Shown one piece after another: positions 26,300 through 35,868 of a stretch of DNA of 64,000 bases. Within the stretch, counting starts at the first letter, position 1; the number at the start of each line of letters is the position of its first letter. Source of the stretch: Winogradskyella aurantia (GTDB lineage Bacteria; Bacteroidota; Bacteroidia; Flavobacteriales; Flavobacteriaceae); contig NZ_NGJN01000001.1 in the NCBI RefSeq assembly GCF_002266855.1, positions 558,001-622,000 on the forward strand, read 5' to 3'. Made by a program: the position numbers and the translations under genes. The notes under the pieces were generated by a model. That model did no database searches and was not told the origin of the DNA. It worked only from the letters and a program-made list of their open reading frames with translations.

Positions 26300-26900
26300 C
26301 TTTATCGTGTACCTTGGTGTGCTTGCCGTTATTCCACATAGTGAGAATATCCGTTGCCACTTGAGCGCCACTGCCACAGGCTATGGCAAACTGACTTCGC
26401 CACCCTGCTAGCGTACCTGCAACATATAAGCCTTCCTTTATTTTGTGATCGTGGTTTTTTAACCAAATCCTATTCTTTTCTTCCGCTGCCCTTGGATGGG
26501 CCTCAATGAATGCATCTAGTCCTTTAATCGTCATAAGGTTGGTATACCCAACGGCAATAACGACAACTTTTGTTTGGTATTGCTGCTTGTTGGTTTCAAC
26601 AATGTAACCTTCGGTAGCTGGCAAGATTGATTTAACCTTCTCTTTTTCAATTTGTGAAACCTTAGGATATAAGTCCTTAAGCTGCTGTTTTCCCTTTTCC
26701 AATAAATCTTTACCTAAGGTACCGGGCTCAAGACCTAGAACATTATTGAATAGGGCATTCTGTAAGTGTGATGATTTTTGATGGGCTATCAGACCTATTT
26801 TTTTATTGTATGCATAGGCCTTATCTAGGGCAGAACCCAAAACAAGCGCACAAGACATACCTGCCGCACCACCACCTATGATCAAAGCATCAAAATTCAT
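26289..26900 (-). CDS. Short FAD-dependent oxidoreductase
   Basis: The 203-aa protein has the FAD-binding GGGAAGMSCAL at ~8-18 and a second flavin-binding segment near the end (GLYVAGTLAGWRSQFAIACGSGAQVA). These are the two halves of the FAD domain of thioredoxin-reductase-like proteins. The intervening NAD(P)-binding domain and the redox-active CxxC are absent, so length is about two thirds of a normal TrxB. Reaction and partner are unknown. The start overlaps the stop of no other gene except the small membrane protein upstream, with which it shares ATGA (26897-26900). Confidence 0.75.
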   Translation of the reverse strand: MNFDALIIGGGAAGMSCALVLGSALDKAYAYNKKIGLIAHQKSSHLQNALFNNVLGLEPGTLGKDLLEKGKQQLKDLYPKVSQIEKEKVKSILPATEGYIVETNKQQYQTKVVVIAVGYTNLMTIKGLDAFIEAHPRAAEEKNRIWLKNHDHKIKEGLYVAGTLAGWRSQFAIACGSGAQVATDILTMWNNGKHTKVHDKVIA

Positions 26901-27100
26901 TTACGCTTCTTTTGAAGAGCCTCAATCTTTTTAGATAGTCTTAGGGTTTGCAATAAGATAATGGCACATAGACCAGCGATAATAGATAGAACAGCCGAGA
27001 AACTTTCCCCCGTTAAAAGGGCATTGAAGTCAAGTTTTGTGGCATTGAATATAATTAAGATTACAGCTAAAATGTTTAAAATAAGAGTGGCTATTTTCAT
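26897..27100 (-). CDS. Small two-helix membrane protein
   Basis: The 67-aa product has hydrophobic helices at ~4-22 and ~34-54, a short loop between, and a basic tail (RLSKKIEALQKKRK). No family is recognised. It overlaps the oxidoreductase start by four bases, so the two are cotranscribed and translationally coupled, which suggests it might tether or serve the flavoprotein at the membrane. Confidence 0.65.
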   Translation of the reverse strand: MKIATLILNILAVILIIFNATKLDFNALLTGESFSAVLSIIAGLCAIILLQTLRLSKKIEALQKKRK

Positions 27101-27214
27101 GGTATATCAATTCAAGGTTACTAATTAAGCTCTGTGGGTATTCAACATGTAGAATCCATCGCACTTTCTTTTGCAAAGATAAAGGTTGTAAACGGCTTTA
27201 TGAAATAGATTCCA

Positions 27215-27796
27215 TTAAAGGAATAAGGCCTTAATATTATGTGCGAATAATTTAACTGCAATAGCCAATAAGATCACTCCGAATACTTTCCTAATAATCT
27301 TAATGCCATTTGCACCAATAACACGCTCAATTTTGGCTGAGGTTTTTAGTACGATGTAAATAACCACCACATTACTAATTACAGCCACTATTATGTTTTC
27401 AATGGCAAATTCAGCACGCAAGGAGAGTAGGGTAGTTAAACTTCCAGGTCCAGCAATAAGTGGAAAAGCCAAGGGAAACACGGATGCAGTAATGGCGTTG
27501 TGGTCGTCATCTTTGTACAAGGTTATGCCCAAAACCATTTCAATAGCTATAAAAAAAATAACGAAGGCACCTGCCACAGCAAAGGAATTAACATCAACAC
27601 CAATAAGGCTGAGGATGCTTTTCCCCAAAAACAGGAACATAATCATGATAAGACCGGCTATAATTGAAGCTTTTTCACTTTGAATATGACCTACTTTCTT
27701 TCGCAAATCTATAATAATCGGAATGTTGCCAACAATATCTATTACTGCAAACAGCACCATGAACGCTGTAAATATTTCCTTAAAATTCAGTTGCAT
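27215..27796 (-). CDS. MarC family integral membrane protein
   Basis: The start at 27796 (MQLNFKEIFTAFMVLFAVIDI) gives 193 aa; a frame-extended start at 27823 adds nine residues and is less likely because MarC proteins begin almost at the first helix. About six membrane helices are visible, with the conserved VIDIVGNIPIII and FPLAFPLIAGPGSLTTLL signatures. The family (UPF0056) is widespread and its transport role is unproven. Confidence 0.88.
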   Translation of the reverse strand: MQLNFKEIFTAFMVLFAVIDIVGNIPIIIDLRKKVGHIQSEKASIIAGLIMIMFLFLGKSILSLIGVDVNSFAVAGAFVIFFIAIEMVLGITLYKDDDHNAITASVFPLAFPLIAGPGSLTTLLSLRAEFAIENIIVAVISNVVVIYIVLKTSAKIERVIGANGIKIIRKVFGVILLAIAVKLFAHNIKALFL

Positions 27797-27886
27797 TGCA
27801 AGCCTTTTTAAAATTTGCCGCAAAGGTGCGATTTAATTGCAGATATTCAATATTAAATAACTGTAAACTTTAACTATTTTTGCGAT

Positions 27887-28456
27887 ATGTTTCAACTTGG
27901 TAAAACCCTGGTTTCGGAAGACATAATCCAGAAGGATTTTGTTTGTAATTTGTCGGCATGCAAAGGCGCTTGCTGCGTTGAGGGCGATGCAGGTGCCCCC
28001 TTGGATAGCGATGAGATAAAAATACTTGAAGACATCTACCCAAAAGTAAAACCATATCTCAGAAAGGAAGGGATTTCAGCCATTGAGGACCAAGGAACGC
28101 ATGTCACTTCTGATTTTGGCGAATTGGAAACGCCATTGATTGATGGGGCAGATTGTGCCTATGTTATAATGGAAAACAATATGGCCTTGTGCGGTATAGA
28201 AAAGGCTTATAATGACGGTAAGATTGCCTTTAGAAAACCAGTGTCTTGTCATTTGTATCCCATTAGAGTTAAGGATTATTCTGAGTTTTCGGCCATTAAT
28301 TATGATAAGTGGGAGGTTTGTGATGACGCGTGCTCCCTAGGCAAGGAACTGCAAGTGCCAATTTATAGATTTGTAAAGGACGCCCTCATTAGGAAATTTG
28401 GTGAAGATTGGTATAAACAATTAGAACAGGTGGCAAAACAGTACTTGAACAAATAA
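27887..28456 (+). CDS. DUF3109 family Cys-rich protein
   Basis: The 189-aa protein begins MFQLGKTLVSEDI and has CNLSACKGACCVEGDAGAPL at ~22-41, then further cysteines in CAYVIMENNMALCGIE, SCHLYPIRV and VCDDACSLG. The cysteine spacing resembles YkgJ-type metal-cluster-binding proteins, to which DUF3109 is related. It could bind zinc or an iron-sulfur cluster; function unknown. It is transcribed alone, divergent from marC. Confidence 0.85.
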   Translation: MFQLGKTLVSEDIIQKDFVCNLSACKGACCVEGDAGAPLDSDEIKILEDIYPKVKPYLRKEGISAIEDQGTHVTSDFGELETPLIDGADCAYVIMENNMALCGIEKAYNDGKIAFRKPVSCHLYPIRVKDYSEFSAINYDKWEVCDDACSLGKELQVPIYRFVKDALIRKFGEDWYKQLEQVAKQYLNK

Positions 28457-28813
28457 TTTTTGGATAAAAAAAATTTTCTTGCCTTATTATGTTCACCATC
28501 AATTCACAGTTGGTTTAGGCCATAGGTTTGGGGCTTCCCAAAGCACCTATAAAAACGCTAGGTCTTGGTAAATTTAATAGTGGTATTCCTACAAAAATAA
28601 TTCTCCCTAAAATTACATAAAACACAGAATATCAGTTAGTTAAAACAAATATTTTTTAAAGACCTCATGGGTGTCCTTGTTTTGGCTTTGTTAAAAACTT
28701 GTTGACAATGTTTATAAGATTGTCTTTCATTATCCTTTACATTTTTAAATCTTTGTCAGTCCCAAATCGCTCCAAAAAATCAATGTTTAATAGTCATAAA
28801 AAAGTAAAAGAAA
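28457..28813. other. 357-base intergenic region before nrdB
   Basis: No credible reading frame or terminator was seen. The AT-rich part nearest nrdB (28680-28813) should hold its promoter, but no clean TTG-N17-23-TAnnTTTG match or NrdR box was found by eye. The leader may therefore be long. Confidence 0.4.
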
Positions 28814-29794
28814 ATGTCGCAAGCAGTAGAGCCAATTTTAGCAGAAAACAAGGATCGTTTTGTAATCTTTCCAATTCAACACCATGACCTCTGGGAATGG
28901 TATAAAAAATCAGAAGCGAGTTTTTGGACCGCGGAAGAAATAGATTTACATCAAGATTTATCGGATTGGTCTTCAAAATTAAATGACGACGAACGCTACT
29001 TCATTAAACATATTTTAGCCTTTTTTGCCGCAAGTGATGGAATCGTAAATGAGAATCTAGCAGAGAACTTCGTTAATGAAGTACAGTACAGTGAAGCTAA
29101 ATTCTTTTATGGTTTTCAAATAATGATGGAGAACATCCACAGTGAAACCTATTCTTTACTCATTGACACCTATGTTAAGGATGAGGTTGAAAAAGACAAA
29201 TTATTCAACGCCCTAGAAAATTTTCCAGCTATTAAGAAAAAAGCCGATTGGGCATTAAAATGGATTGAATCACCAAGTTTTGCAGAGCGTCTAATTGCCT
29301 TCGCTGCTGTTGAGGGTATCTTTTTCTCAGGTGCATTTTGTTCTATTTTCTGGTTAAAGAAAAGAGGTTTAATGCCAGGCCTTACCTTTTCTAATGAGTT
29401 AATCTCAAGAGATGAGGGCGTTCATTGCGATTTTGCGGTGCATTTACATAATAAGCATTTGGTAAATAAGGTTCCGAAAGAACGTATTAAGGAGATTATT
29501 ATTGACGCTTTAGATATTGAGCGTGAATTTATAACAGAGTCTTTACCCGTAAGCTTAATAGGGATGAATGCTAAATTGATGTCTCAATACTTGGAGTTTG
29601 TCACCGATAGATTACTAAGTGAGTTGGAATGCGACAAAGTTTACAATACAGCAAATCCTTTTGATTTTATGGATATGATTTCGCTACAAGGAAAAACTAA
29701 TTTCTTTGAGAAACGCGTTTCAGAATATCAAAAAGCAGGAGTGCTAAACAAGGAGGAGGAGAAAGATAAATTTACTTTCGACGCTGACTTTTAA
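28814..29794 (+). CDS. nrdB: Ribonucleotide reductase, small (beta) subunit
   Basis: The 326-aa class I beta subunit carries the metal and radical cofactor needed by NrdA. Ligand motifs are visible as ENIHSE and [10 protein letters not shown] (two ExxH), and the helix [21 protein letters not shown] fits the core. The C-terminus ends in acidic and aromatic residues (FTFDADF), as expected for the peptide that docks into NrdA. nrdA follows after 196 nt. Confidence 0.95.
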   Translation: MSQAVEPILAENKDRFVIFPIQHHDLWEWYKKSEASFWTAEEIDLHQDLSDWSSKLNDDERYFIKHILAFFAASDGIVNENLAENFVNEVQYSEAKFFYGFQIMMENIHSETYSLLIDTYVKDEVEKDKLFNALENFPAIKKKADWALKWIESPSFAERLIAFAAVEGIFFSGAFCSIFWLKKRGLMPGLTFSNELISRDEGVHCDFAVHLHNKHLVNKVPKERIKEIIIDALDIEREFITESLPVSLIGMNAKLMSQYLEFVTDRLLSELECDKVYNTANPFDFMDMISLQGKTNFFEKRVSEYQKAGVLNKEEEKDKFTFDADF

Positions 29795-29990
29795 TTGGGT
29801 TAGGTCTTTCCAAAAGGCCAAAAAATTCAATGCCTATTCTGTCTCAATCTAACATTGGGGCAGAGTTCTAATAAATTAATTAATCTAACCTAGGTGGGTG
29901 TCTGTCCATGTTTGTGTGGTGGACCTTGCTAAAACTAACTAACCGCTAGCTGAATTGGTGTATTCAGAGGGCAAATAAATTAAATAACGT

Positions 29991-32462
29991 ATGTATGTAA
30001 TTAAAAGAGACGGCCGGAAAGAACCGATGATGTTCGACAAAATCACTGCTAGAGTGAGAAAATTGTGTTACGGATTAAACGAATTAGTTGATCCAGTAAA
30101 GGTTGCTATGCGAGTCATTGAAGGCTTGTACGATGGCGTAACAACAAGTGAGCTTGATAATTTGGCTGCAGAGATTGCTGCAACCATGACTACTAGCCAT
30201 CCAGATTATGCAAAATTAGCAGCGCGTATTTCGGTTTCTAACTTACATAAAAACACCAAAAAATCCTTCAGTGAAGTCATGGAGGATTTATACACATACG
30301 TTAATCCAAGAACCGGAAAAAAAGCACCACTACTGTCTGATGAGGTTTACAAAATCATTTCAGAAAATAAAGATAAATTAGATTCTGCCATTATTTATAA
30401 TCGTGACTTCGGGTATGATTATTTTGGGTTTAAAACTCTAGAACGCTCCTACTTATTGAAACTAAATGGCAAAATTGCTGAGCGTCCACAACATATGTTA
30501 ATGCGTGTCTCTGTTGGTATTCACTTAGATGATTTGGATTCAGTTTTGGAAACGTATGAGTTAATGTCAAAAAAGTACTTTACTCATGCCACACCAACAC
30601 TGTTTAACTCAGGAACGCCAAAACCACAGATGTCTTCCTGCTTTTTGTTAACCATGAAGGATGATAGCATCGATGGAATTTACGACACCTTAAAACAAAC
30701 GGCTAAGATTTCACAATCTGCTGGTGGTATAGGTTTGTCTATCCACAACATCAGGGCAACGGGAAGTTATATCTCAGGTACAAACGGCACCTCAAACGGA
30801 ATTGTACCCATGCTTCGTGTGTTCAACGATACAGCACGATATGTAGATCAAGGTGGTGGAAAGCGTAAAGGCAGTTTTGCCATTTATTTAGAAACATGGC
30901 ATGCCGATATTTTTGATTTTCTTGATTTAAAGAAAAATCATGGTAAGGAAGAGATGCGCGCGCGCGATTTGTTCTACGCGATGTGGATTTCTGATTTGTT
31001 TATGAAACGCGTACAGGAAGATGGAGAGTGGACCTTAATGTGTCCTAATGAATGCCCTGGTTTAGCAGATACGCATAGTGAAGCGTTTGAAGAGCTATAC
31101 ACCAAATATGAGGCAGAAGGCAAGGGCCGTAAAACTATAAAGGCCAGAGAATTATGGGAAAAAATTCTAGAATCCCAAATAGAAACAGGAACACCTTACA
31201 TGCTGTACAAGGATGCTGCTAACCGCAAATCCAATCAACAAAACCTAGGGACAATTAAGTCGTCTAATTTGTGTACCGAGATTTTAGAATATACCTCTCC
31301 AGATGAGGTGGCGGTATGTAATTTAGCGTCTATCGCTTTACCTATGTTTATTAAAAATGGGGAGTTTGACCATAAGGAGCTTTTTAAGATTACTAAGCGG
31401 GTTACGAAGAATCTCAACCGCGTTATCGATAGAAATTATTACCCGGTAAAAGAGGCTGAAAATTCAAACTTCCGCCATAGACCAATCGGTTTGGGTGTGC
31501 AAGGCTTAGCGGATACGTTCATTAAATTGCGTATGCCTTTTACAAGTGACGAAGCCAAGACATTAAATCAAGATATTTTTGAAACTTTGTATTACGCGGC
31601 TGTCACAGCTTCCATGGAAGAGGCCAAAATAGATGGTGCGTACCAGACTTATGAAGGCTCTCCAATAAGTAAAGGAGAATTTCAGCACAATCTTTGGAAT
31701 ATTAAAGATGAAGAATTAAGCGGACGCTGGGATTGGGGAAAATTACGCAAGCAAGTTTTAAAACACGGTGTGCGTAATTCCTTGTTGGTTGCACCAATGC
31801 CTACAGCAAGTACGTCTCAAATCTTAGGAAATAACGAATGTTTTGAACCTTATACGTCAAACATATACACACGTCGTGTATTGTCTGGTGAATTTATTGT
31901 GGTGAATAAACACTTATTAGAGGATTTGGTAGAATTGGGCTTGTGGGATGATGGCGTGAAGCAAGATATCATGAGAGCTAATGGATCAATTCAAGGGATA
32001 GATGTTATTCCAGATGATATCAAAGAACTTTATAAAACCGTTTGGGAGTTAAGTATGAAAGACATAATAGACATGTCGCGTCAACGAGGTTATTTTATTG
32101 ATCAGTCACAGTCGCTTAACTTGTTTATGGAAGGCGCCACGATGGCGAAATTGACATCCATGCACTTTTATGCTTGGAAGAGTGGCTTAAAGACCGGAAT
32201 GTATTACTTACGCACAAAGAGTGCGGTAGATGCCATTAAGTTTACCTTGACCAACAAGAAAAAAGAAGAACCTGTTGCTGAAGCTGTTGAAATTTCACAG
32301 GAAACCGTGGTGGCAAAACAAAAACAAAAAGCAGCCAAAACAGCCGCAAAATTTGTAGAAAAAACAACAGACGTTGAGCCCTTAACGGCTGAAGAAATGA
32401 AAGCCTTAATCGCACAAGCTAAAGAGGCGGAAGGGGATGATTGCTTAATGTGTGGATCATAA
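29991..32462 (+). CDS. nrdA: Ribonucleotide reductase, large (alpha) subunit
   Basis: The 823-aa class I alpha subunit reduces ribonucleoside diphosphates. An ATP-cone ([18 protein letters not shown]) occupies the first ~90 residues. The active-site cysteines are in [15 protein letters not shown] and AVCNLASI, and the C-terminal redox pair is in DDCLMCGS. A Lys/Ala/Glu-rich linker (~755-800) precedes the tail. It forms a unit with nrdB, but the 196-base gap between them, where no frame or terminator stands out, is unusually long. It ends at the terminator 32496-32526. Confidence 0.96.
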   Translation: MYVIKRDGRKEPMMFDKITARVRKLCYGLNELVDPVKVAMRVIEGLYDGVTTSELDNLAAEIAATMTTSHPDYAKLAARISVSNLHKNTKKSFSEVMEDLYTYVNPRTGKKAPLLSDEVYKIISENKDKLDSAIIYNRDFGYDYFGFKTLERSYLLKLNGKIAERPQHMLMRVSVGIHLDDLDSVLETYELMSKKYFTHATPTLFNSGTPKPQMSSCFLLTMKDDSIDGIYDTLKQTAKISQSAGGIGLSIHNIRATGSYISGTNGTSNGIVPMLRVFNDTARYVDQGGGKRKGSFAIYLETWHADIFDFLDLKKNHGKEEMRARDLFYAMWISDLFMKRVQEDGEWTLMCPNECPGLADTHSEAFEELYTKYEAEGKGRKTIKARELWEKILESQIETGTPYMLYKDAANRKSNQQNLGTIKSSNLCTEILEYTSPDEVAVCNLASIALPMFIKNGEFDHKELFKITKRVTKNLNRVIDRNYYPVKEAENSNFRHRPIGLGVQGLADTFIKLRMPFTSDEAKTLNQDIFETLYYAAVTASMEEAKIDGAYQTYEGSPISKGEFQHNLWNIKDEELSGRWDWGKLRKQVLKHGVRNSLLVAPMPTASTSQILGNNECFEPYTSNIYTRRVLSGEFIVVNKHLLEDLVELGLWDDGVKQDIMRANGSIQGIDVIPDDIKELYKTVWELSMKDIIDMSRQRGYFIDQSQSLNLFMEGATMAKLTSMHFYAWKSGLKTGMYYLRTKSAVDAIKFTLTNKKKEEPVAEAVEISQETVVAKQKQKAAKTAAKFVEKTTDVEPLTAEEMKALIAQAKEAEGDDCLMCGS

Positions 32463-32495
32463 GAAATTGCTATTAACAAAATTGCTTAAAGTGGT

Positions 32496-32526
32496 AAAAA
32501 GCATCTCTTTTCAGAGATGCTTTTTT
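32496..32526 (+). terminator. Terminator after nrdA
   Basis: GCATCTCT (32501-32508) pairs with AGAGATGC (32513-32520) around TTTC, flanked by A5 and T6. Confidence 0.9.
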
Positions 32527-32604
32527 GCTTATAATAAGCAGGGGTTCGGTTACATGTTTTAAATGGGGGTAATTTTTTGGCAATCGTTTTGTGTTTATAA
32601 TAAG

Positions 32605-32622
32605 TTTACATTAACTTAACGT
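32605..32622. promoter_or_regulatory. Weak 11-bp-spaced repeat upstream of the Na/Pi gene
   Basis: TTTACAT-N4-TTAACGT on the plus strand reads ACGTTAA-N4-ATGTAAA on the minus strand, a two-unit version of the repeat seen at 38349-38398. It lies 38 bp before the Na/Pi start but in opposite orientation, so support is limited. Confidence 0.3.
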
Positions 32623-32659
32623 TGAAGCAACACAAACAAAATGGCCATTAGTATTAACC

Positions 32660-34423
32660 ATGATTAAAAAGTCAGTCTTTATAGGGTTATTAGGGGCGCT
32701 AGCGGCGTCACTTTATGCCTATCCCAACTTTAAGACCATAGCTGCAGGAATCGCTATTTTACTATTTGGTATGGTTTTACTTGAAGAAGGCTTTAAGTCA
32801 TTTACAAAGGGACCGCTTCAAAAGATCTTAAAAAAGACAACGAATAAATTATATAAAAGTATCACAGCAGGAGCCTTCGTGACAGCTATTATTCAGTCTA
32901 GTTCATTGGTGACTGTTATAGCGATTTCTTTTATAAGCGCAGGACTCATCTCATTGTCTGGAGGTATCGGTTTAGTTTTTGGAGCCAATATTGGTACTAC
33001 GGCTACAACGTGGTTGGTTGCAGCCTTTGGCTTAAAAATAAAAATAGCAGCACTGGCAATGCCCATGCTAATTTTTGGAATTATTTTTTCCCTTCAAAAA
33101 AAATTATCTCTTAAAGGTTTAGGAAATGTACTAGCTGGACTAGGATTTTTCTTCCTCGGTATACACTATATGAAGGAAGGTTTTGACGTCTTCAAAACCT
33201 ATATAGACTTATCCCAATACGCGGTTTCGGGATTTTTAGGTGTAATTATTTATACGGGTTTAGGTATAATCATCACTACAATATTACAATCTAGCAGTGC
33301 GACACTAGCGCTTATCTTAACGGCTTTATCTGCGGGCCAAATAGAATACGAAAATGCCTTAGCCCTCGCCATTGGGGCAAATGTTGGCACAACGATAACT
33401 GCGGTTTTAGGTTCTTTGGGCTCTAACGTTGCTGGAAGACGACTAGCAGGAGCCCATTTTATCTTCAATATAATCACAGGGATTGTGGCCTTGGCTCTAA
33501 TCTATCCTCTAGCGAATTTGGTTGATCGAATATCTGAATTGGTGGATATTGCAGCGACTAACTACACCTTAAAATTGGCGGTGTTTCATACCATTTTCAA
33601 TGTCTTAGGCGTCATTATAATGATTCCGTTAATTAAAACCATTGAGCGTATTTTGCTCAAGTTCTTTAAAGAGCAAAAAGATAAGGATATCGATGAGCCA
33701 AAATACCTTAATGCAGCGGTATTAAAGTTTCCTGGTTCTGTTATTTCCGCATTGATGAATGAATCAAAATACTTATATAAAAATGCCATCTTTGAAATTG
33801 TGGCGCATGCCTTAAATATTCATAGAATGGATATAAAGTCTGATGAAAAAATTAAGGATATTGTTAAAAAATCACATCGAGGCTTCAATATAAATATTGA
33901 AGAGATGTATTATAAAAAAGTAAAACACATCTACGGTGAAATTATAAAATATGCCACTACGGCTGAAAAGGATTTAAAGCTTAATGCGAGGCAAATAAAT
34001 ACCATTTTAGATATTAAAATTGCCAATCGCAGAATGATTGAAATTATAAACCACGCCAAGGAGTTAAACAAGAATATCAACTTGTCCCTAAACCAAGATA
34101 ATAAGTACGTAGTACAGGAATATGATGGATTTAGAAAGAAAGTTACGAAAGTACTACGTATTATATACTTATTCAGAAAGGCGGAAGATTCTGAAATCTA
34201 TGCTAAAAAGTTGGCCCAACTAAAAAAGGAAGCTAAAGAAAACATTAGATATAGCAATAAGTCTATAGATCGATTAATCAGAAAGGATTTAATCAATGCT
34301 GAAATGGCATCTTCTTTATTTAACGATAACACGAATGTAAATGAAATCAATAAAAAACTGATTGAAGTTGCGGAATTGTTATACGGTAAAAAAGACACCT
34401 TACTAGAGACTCAGAACGTATAG
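32660..34423 (+). CDS. Na/Pi cotransporter family protein with PhoU-like tail
   Basis: The 587-aa inner-membrane protein has two inverted transport repeats, each with the NaPi-II signature QSSS (IIQSSSLVT and ILQSSSATL), and GANIGTT/GANVGTT motifs. Membrane helices cover residues ~1-330. The C-terminal ~240 residues are soluble and helical, resembling a PhoU-like domain. It takes up phosphate with sodium, or senses or exports it. It opens a phosphate-related region that includes a PiT permease and a TonB receptor. Confidence 0.9.
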   Translation: MIKKSVFIGLLGALAASLYAYPNFKTIAAGIAILLFGMVLLEEGFKSFTKGPLQKILKKTTNKLYKSITAGAFVTAIIQSSSLVTVIAISFISAGLISLSGGIGLVFGANIGTTATTWLVAAFGLKIKIAALAMPMLIFGIIFSLQKKLSLKGLGNVLAGLGFFFLGIHYMKEGFDVFKTYIDLSQYAVSGFLGVIIYTGLGIIITTILQSSSATLALILTALSAGQIEYENALALAIGANVGTTITAVLGSLGSNVAGRRLAGAHFIFNIITGIVALALIYPLANLVDRISELVDIAATNYTLKLAVFHTIFNVLGVIIMIPLIKTIERILLKFFKEQKDKDIDEPKYLNAAVLKFPGSVISALMNESKYLYKNAIFEIVAHALNIHRMDIKSDEKIKDIVKKSHRGFNINIEEMYYKKVKHIYGEIIKYATTAEKDLKLNARQINTILDIKIANRRMIEIINHAKELNKNINLSLNQDNKYVVQEYDGFRKKVTKVLRIIYLFRKAEDSEIYAKKLAQLKKEAKENIRYSNKSIDRLIRKDLINAEMASSLFNDNTNVNEINKKLIEVAELLYGKKDTLLETQNV

Positions 34424-34631
34424 TTTATGCCTTGGCTTCGTGGGCTAAAGAATCGGTATTACACGTCATATTAGACTAATTTAAAAACCAAGACTATACT
34501 TAGTATTGTGATTCCCCCGATATACGCATGTTTAGATAATAAAATATATTTATTACTGTATGTTGCTAATTGATTTTCAACAATCTACCAATATATTTAT
34601 TAACGTCTAACGGCTAGGATAGAATTAAAAT

Positions 34632-34673
34632 AAAAAAGCATCCAATTCCGAATTTACGGGAGGATGCTTTTTT
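34632..34673. terminator. Terminator, mainly for the OmpA-like gene
   Basis: AAAAAAGCATCC (34632-34643) pairs with GGATGCTTTTTT (34662-34673) around an 18-nt loop. It is symmetric, so it can serve both the plus-strand Na/Pi gene and the minus-strand OmpA gene. Confidence 0.8.
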
Positions 34674-34698
34674 TATCTTGTTAAGATAGCTTACTGAA

Positions 34699-35550
34699 TT
34701 ATTTTTCTTCCATTAAAGCGAAAAACTTGTCAATATTTGGCATTAAAATAATTCGCGTTCTACGGTTTTTAGCACGGTTTGCTCTAGAGTCGTTCTCAAC
34801 TAAAGGTTGGTAACTACTGCGTCCAGAAGCAATTAATTGCTCTGGGGCAACATTGAATTGGTTTTGCAGTTTCCTAACTACAGACGTAGCACGCAAGACA
34901 CTCAAATCCCAGTTATCTTGTATTTTCTCCGTATTGATACTTCTAGAATCAGTATGTCCTTCTACCATAACATCTAAACTTGGCTCAGAATTGATAACAT
35001 CGGCTAGTTTCTTTAAGATTTTATCGGCTTTATTACCTACTCTATAACTAGCAGTATTAAATAGCATATCATCTGCTATGGAAATCATCACAACGGTTTC
35101 GTTAATATCAACAACCATATCCTCATCCTCATCTAAATCACTAGTGTCCATAGCTTTGCTCAAGTTATATTGAACAGCTAGGTTCATAGAATCTTTTAAG
35201 GTCTTGGCATTTGCCAATTTTTCTTGGTCAACGTTTTGTAGTGTGGCCATCATCTTTTCCTTACTAGCTCCAGAAATGACAGTGCCGTCTTCATTGACTT
35301 CAAATTTAGCTTGGTTTTCTATGGTAAGGCCTTCAACATCTTCATTTAGGGATTGAATTTTTGAGTTATACTCATTAACTCTGGCTTCAATAACAGCAAA
35401 TTTGTTTTCTAGCTCTTCCTTTTCTACTTGGGTTTTGGTTAGTTGGCTTTTAATTTCACCATTTTCTTGTTCTAAGGCCATATATTTTTTCTTAGACACA
35501 CAAGAACTAAAAATAATGGCTGTCAATAAAAGAATTGAAATTTTTTTCAT
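34699..35550 (-). CDS. OmpA-family lipoprotein
   Basis: The 283-aa protein has a lipoprotein signal (IIFSSCVSKKKY, Cys ~17), a coiled-coil of ~55 residues (EQENGEIKSQLTKTQVEKEE), and a C-terminal OmpA domain (~155-278) with VEGHTDSRS and NRRTRIILMP, which binds peptidoglycan. It should link the outer membrane to the cell wall. It stands alone between two phosphate transporter genes; a link with them is not evident. Confidence 0.9.
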   Translation of the reverse strand: MKKISILLLTAIIFSSCVSKKKYMALEQENGEIKSQLTKTQVEKEELENKFAVIEARVNEYNSKIQSLNEDVEGLTIENQAKFEVNEDGTVISGASKEKMMATLQNVDQEKLANAKTLKDSMNLAVQYNLSKAMDTSDLDEDEDMVVDINETVVMISIADDMLFNTASYRVGNKADKILKKLADVINSEPSLDVMVEGHTDSRSINTEKIQDNWDLSVLRATSVVRKLQNQFNVAPEQLIASGRSSYQPLVENDSRANRAKNRRTRIILMPNIDKFFALMEEK

Positions 35551-35868
35551 GATTTTTTTTCAGTTTAATTAATCGGTTCACTAACATATACGGTGAAAGC
35601 TAAGTTTTAGACGTTGAATTACAAATAAATTCGTTTAAGTTTTTGAGTTGTATTGCCTGAGGTTATAATTCCAGATAATGTAAGGTGTACTCCCTGCAGC
35701 ATAATAATGTATTAGGGACTGAAGATGATTTCAGTGCGAAAGTAGAACGTTTTACGATTTATTGCCTTTGCCAAATGTAACTACCGCAAATGCTGTATCA
35801 ATGGCCAATATTAACTCTAACCAAACAATGAACTATTGGTTGCACAATTTGTCGATATCCTAAGGATA
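35551..35868. other. 318-base intergenic region, nothing recognised
   Basis: The stretch between the PiT stop and the OmpA start holds no convincing reading frame, hairpin terminator or repeat. The part near 35551-35620 presumably contains the OmpA promoter. Confidence 0.5.

Noticed and set aside
28457-28813. NrdR box before nrdB
   Set aside because: No pair of sequences close to the NrdR consensus was found by eye.
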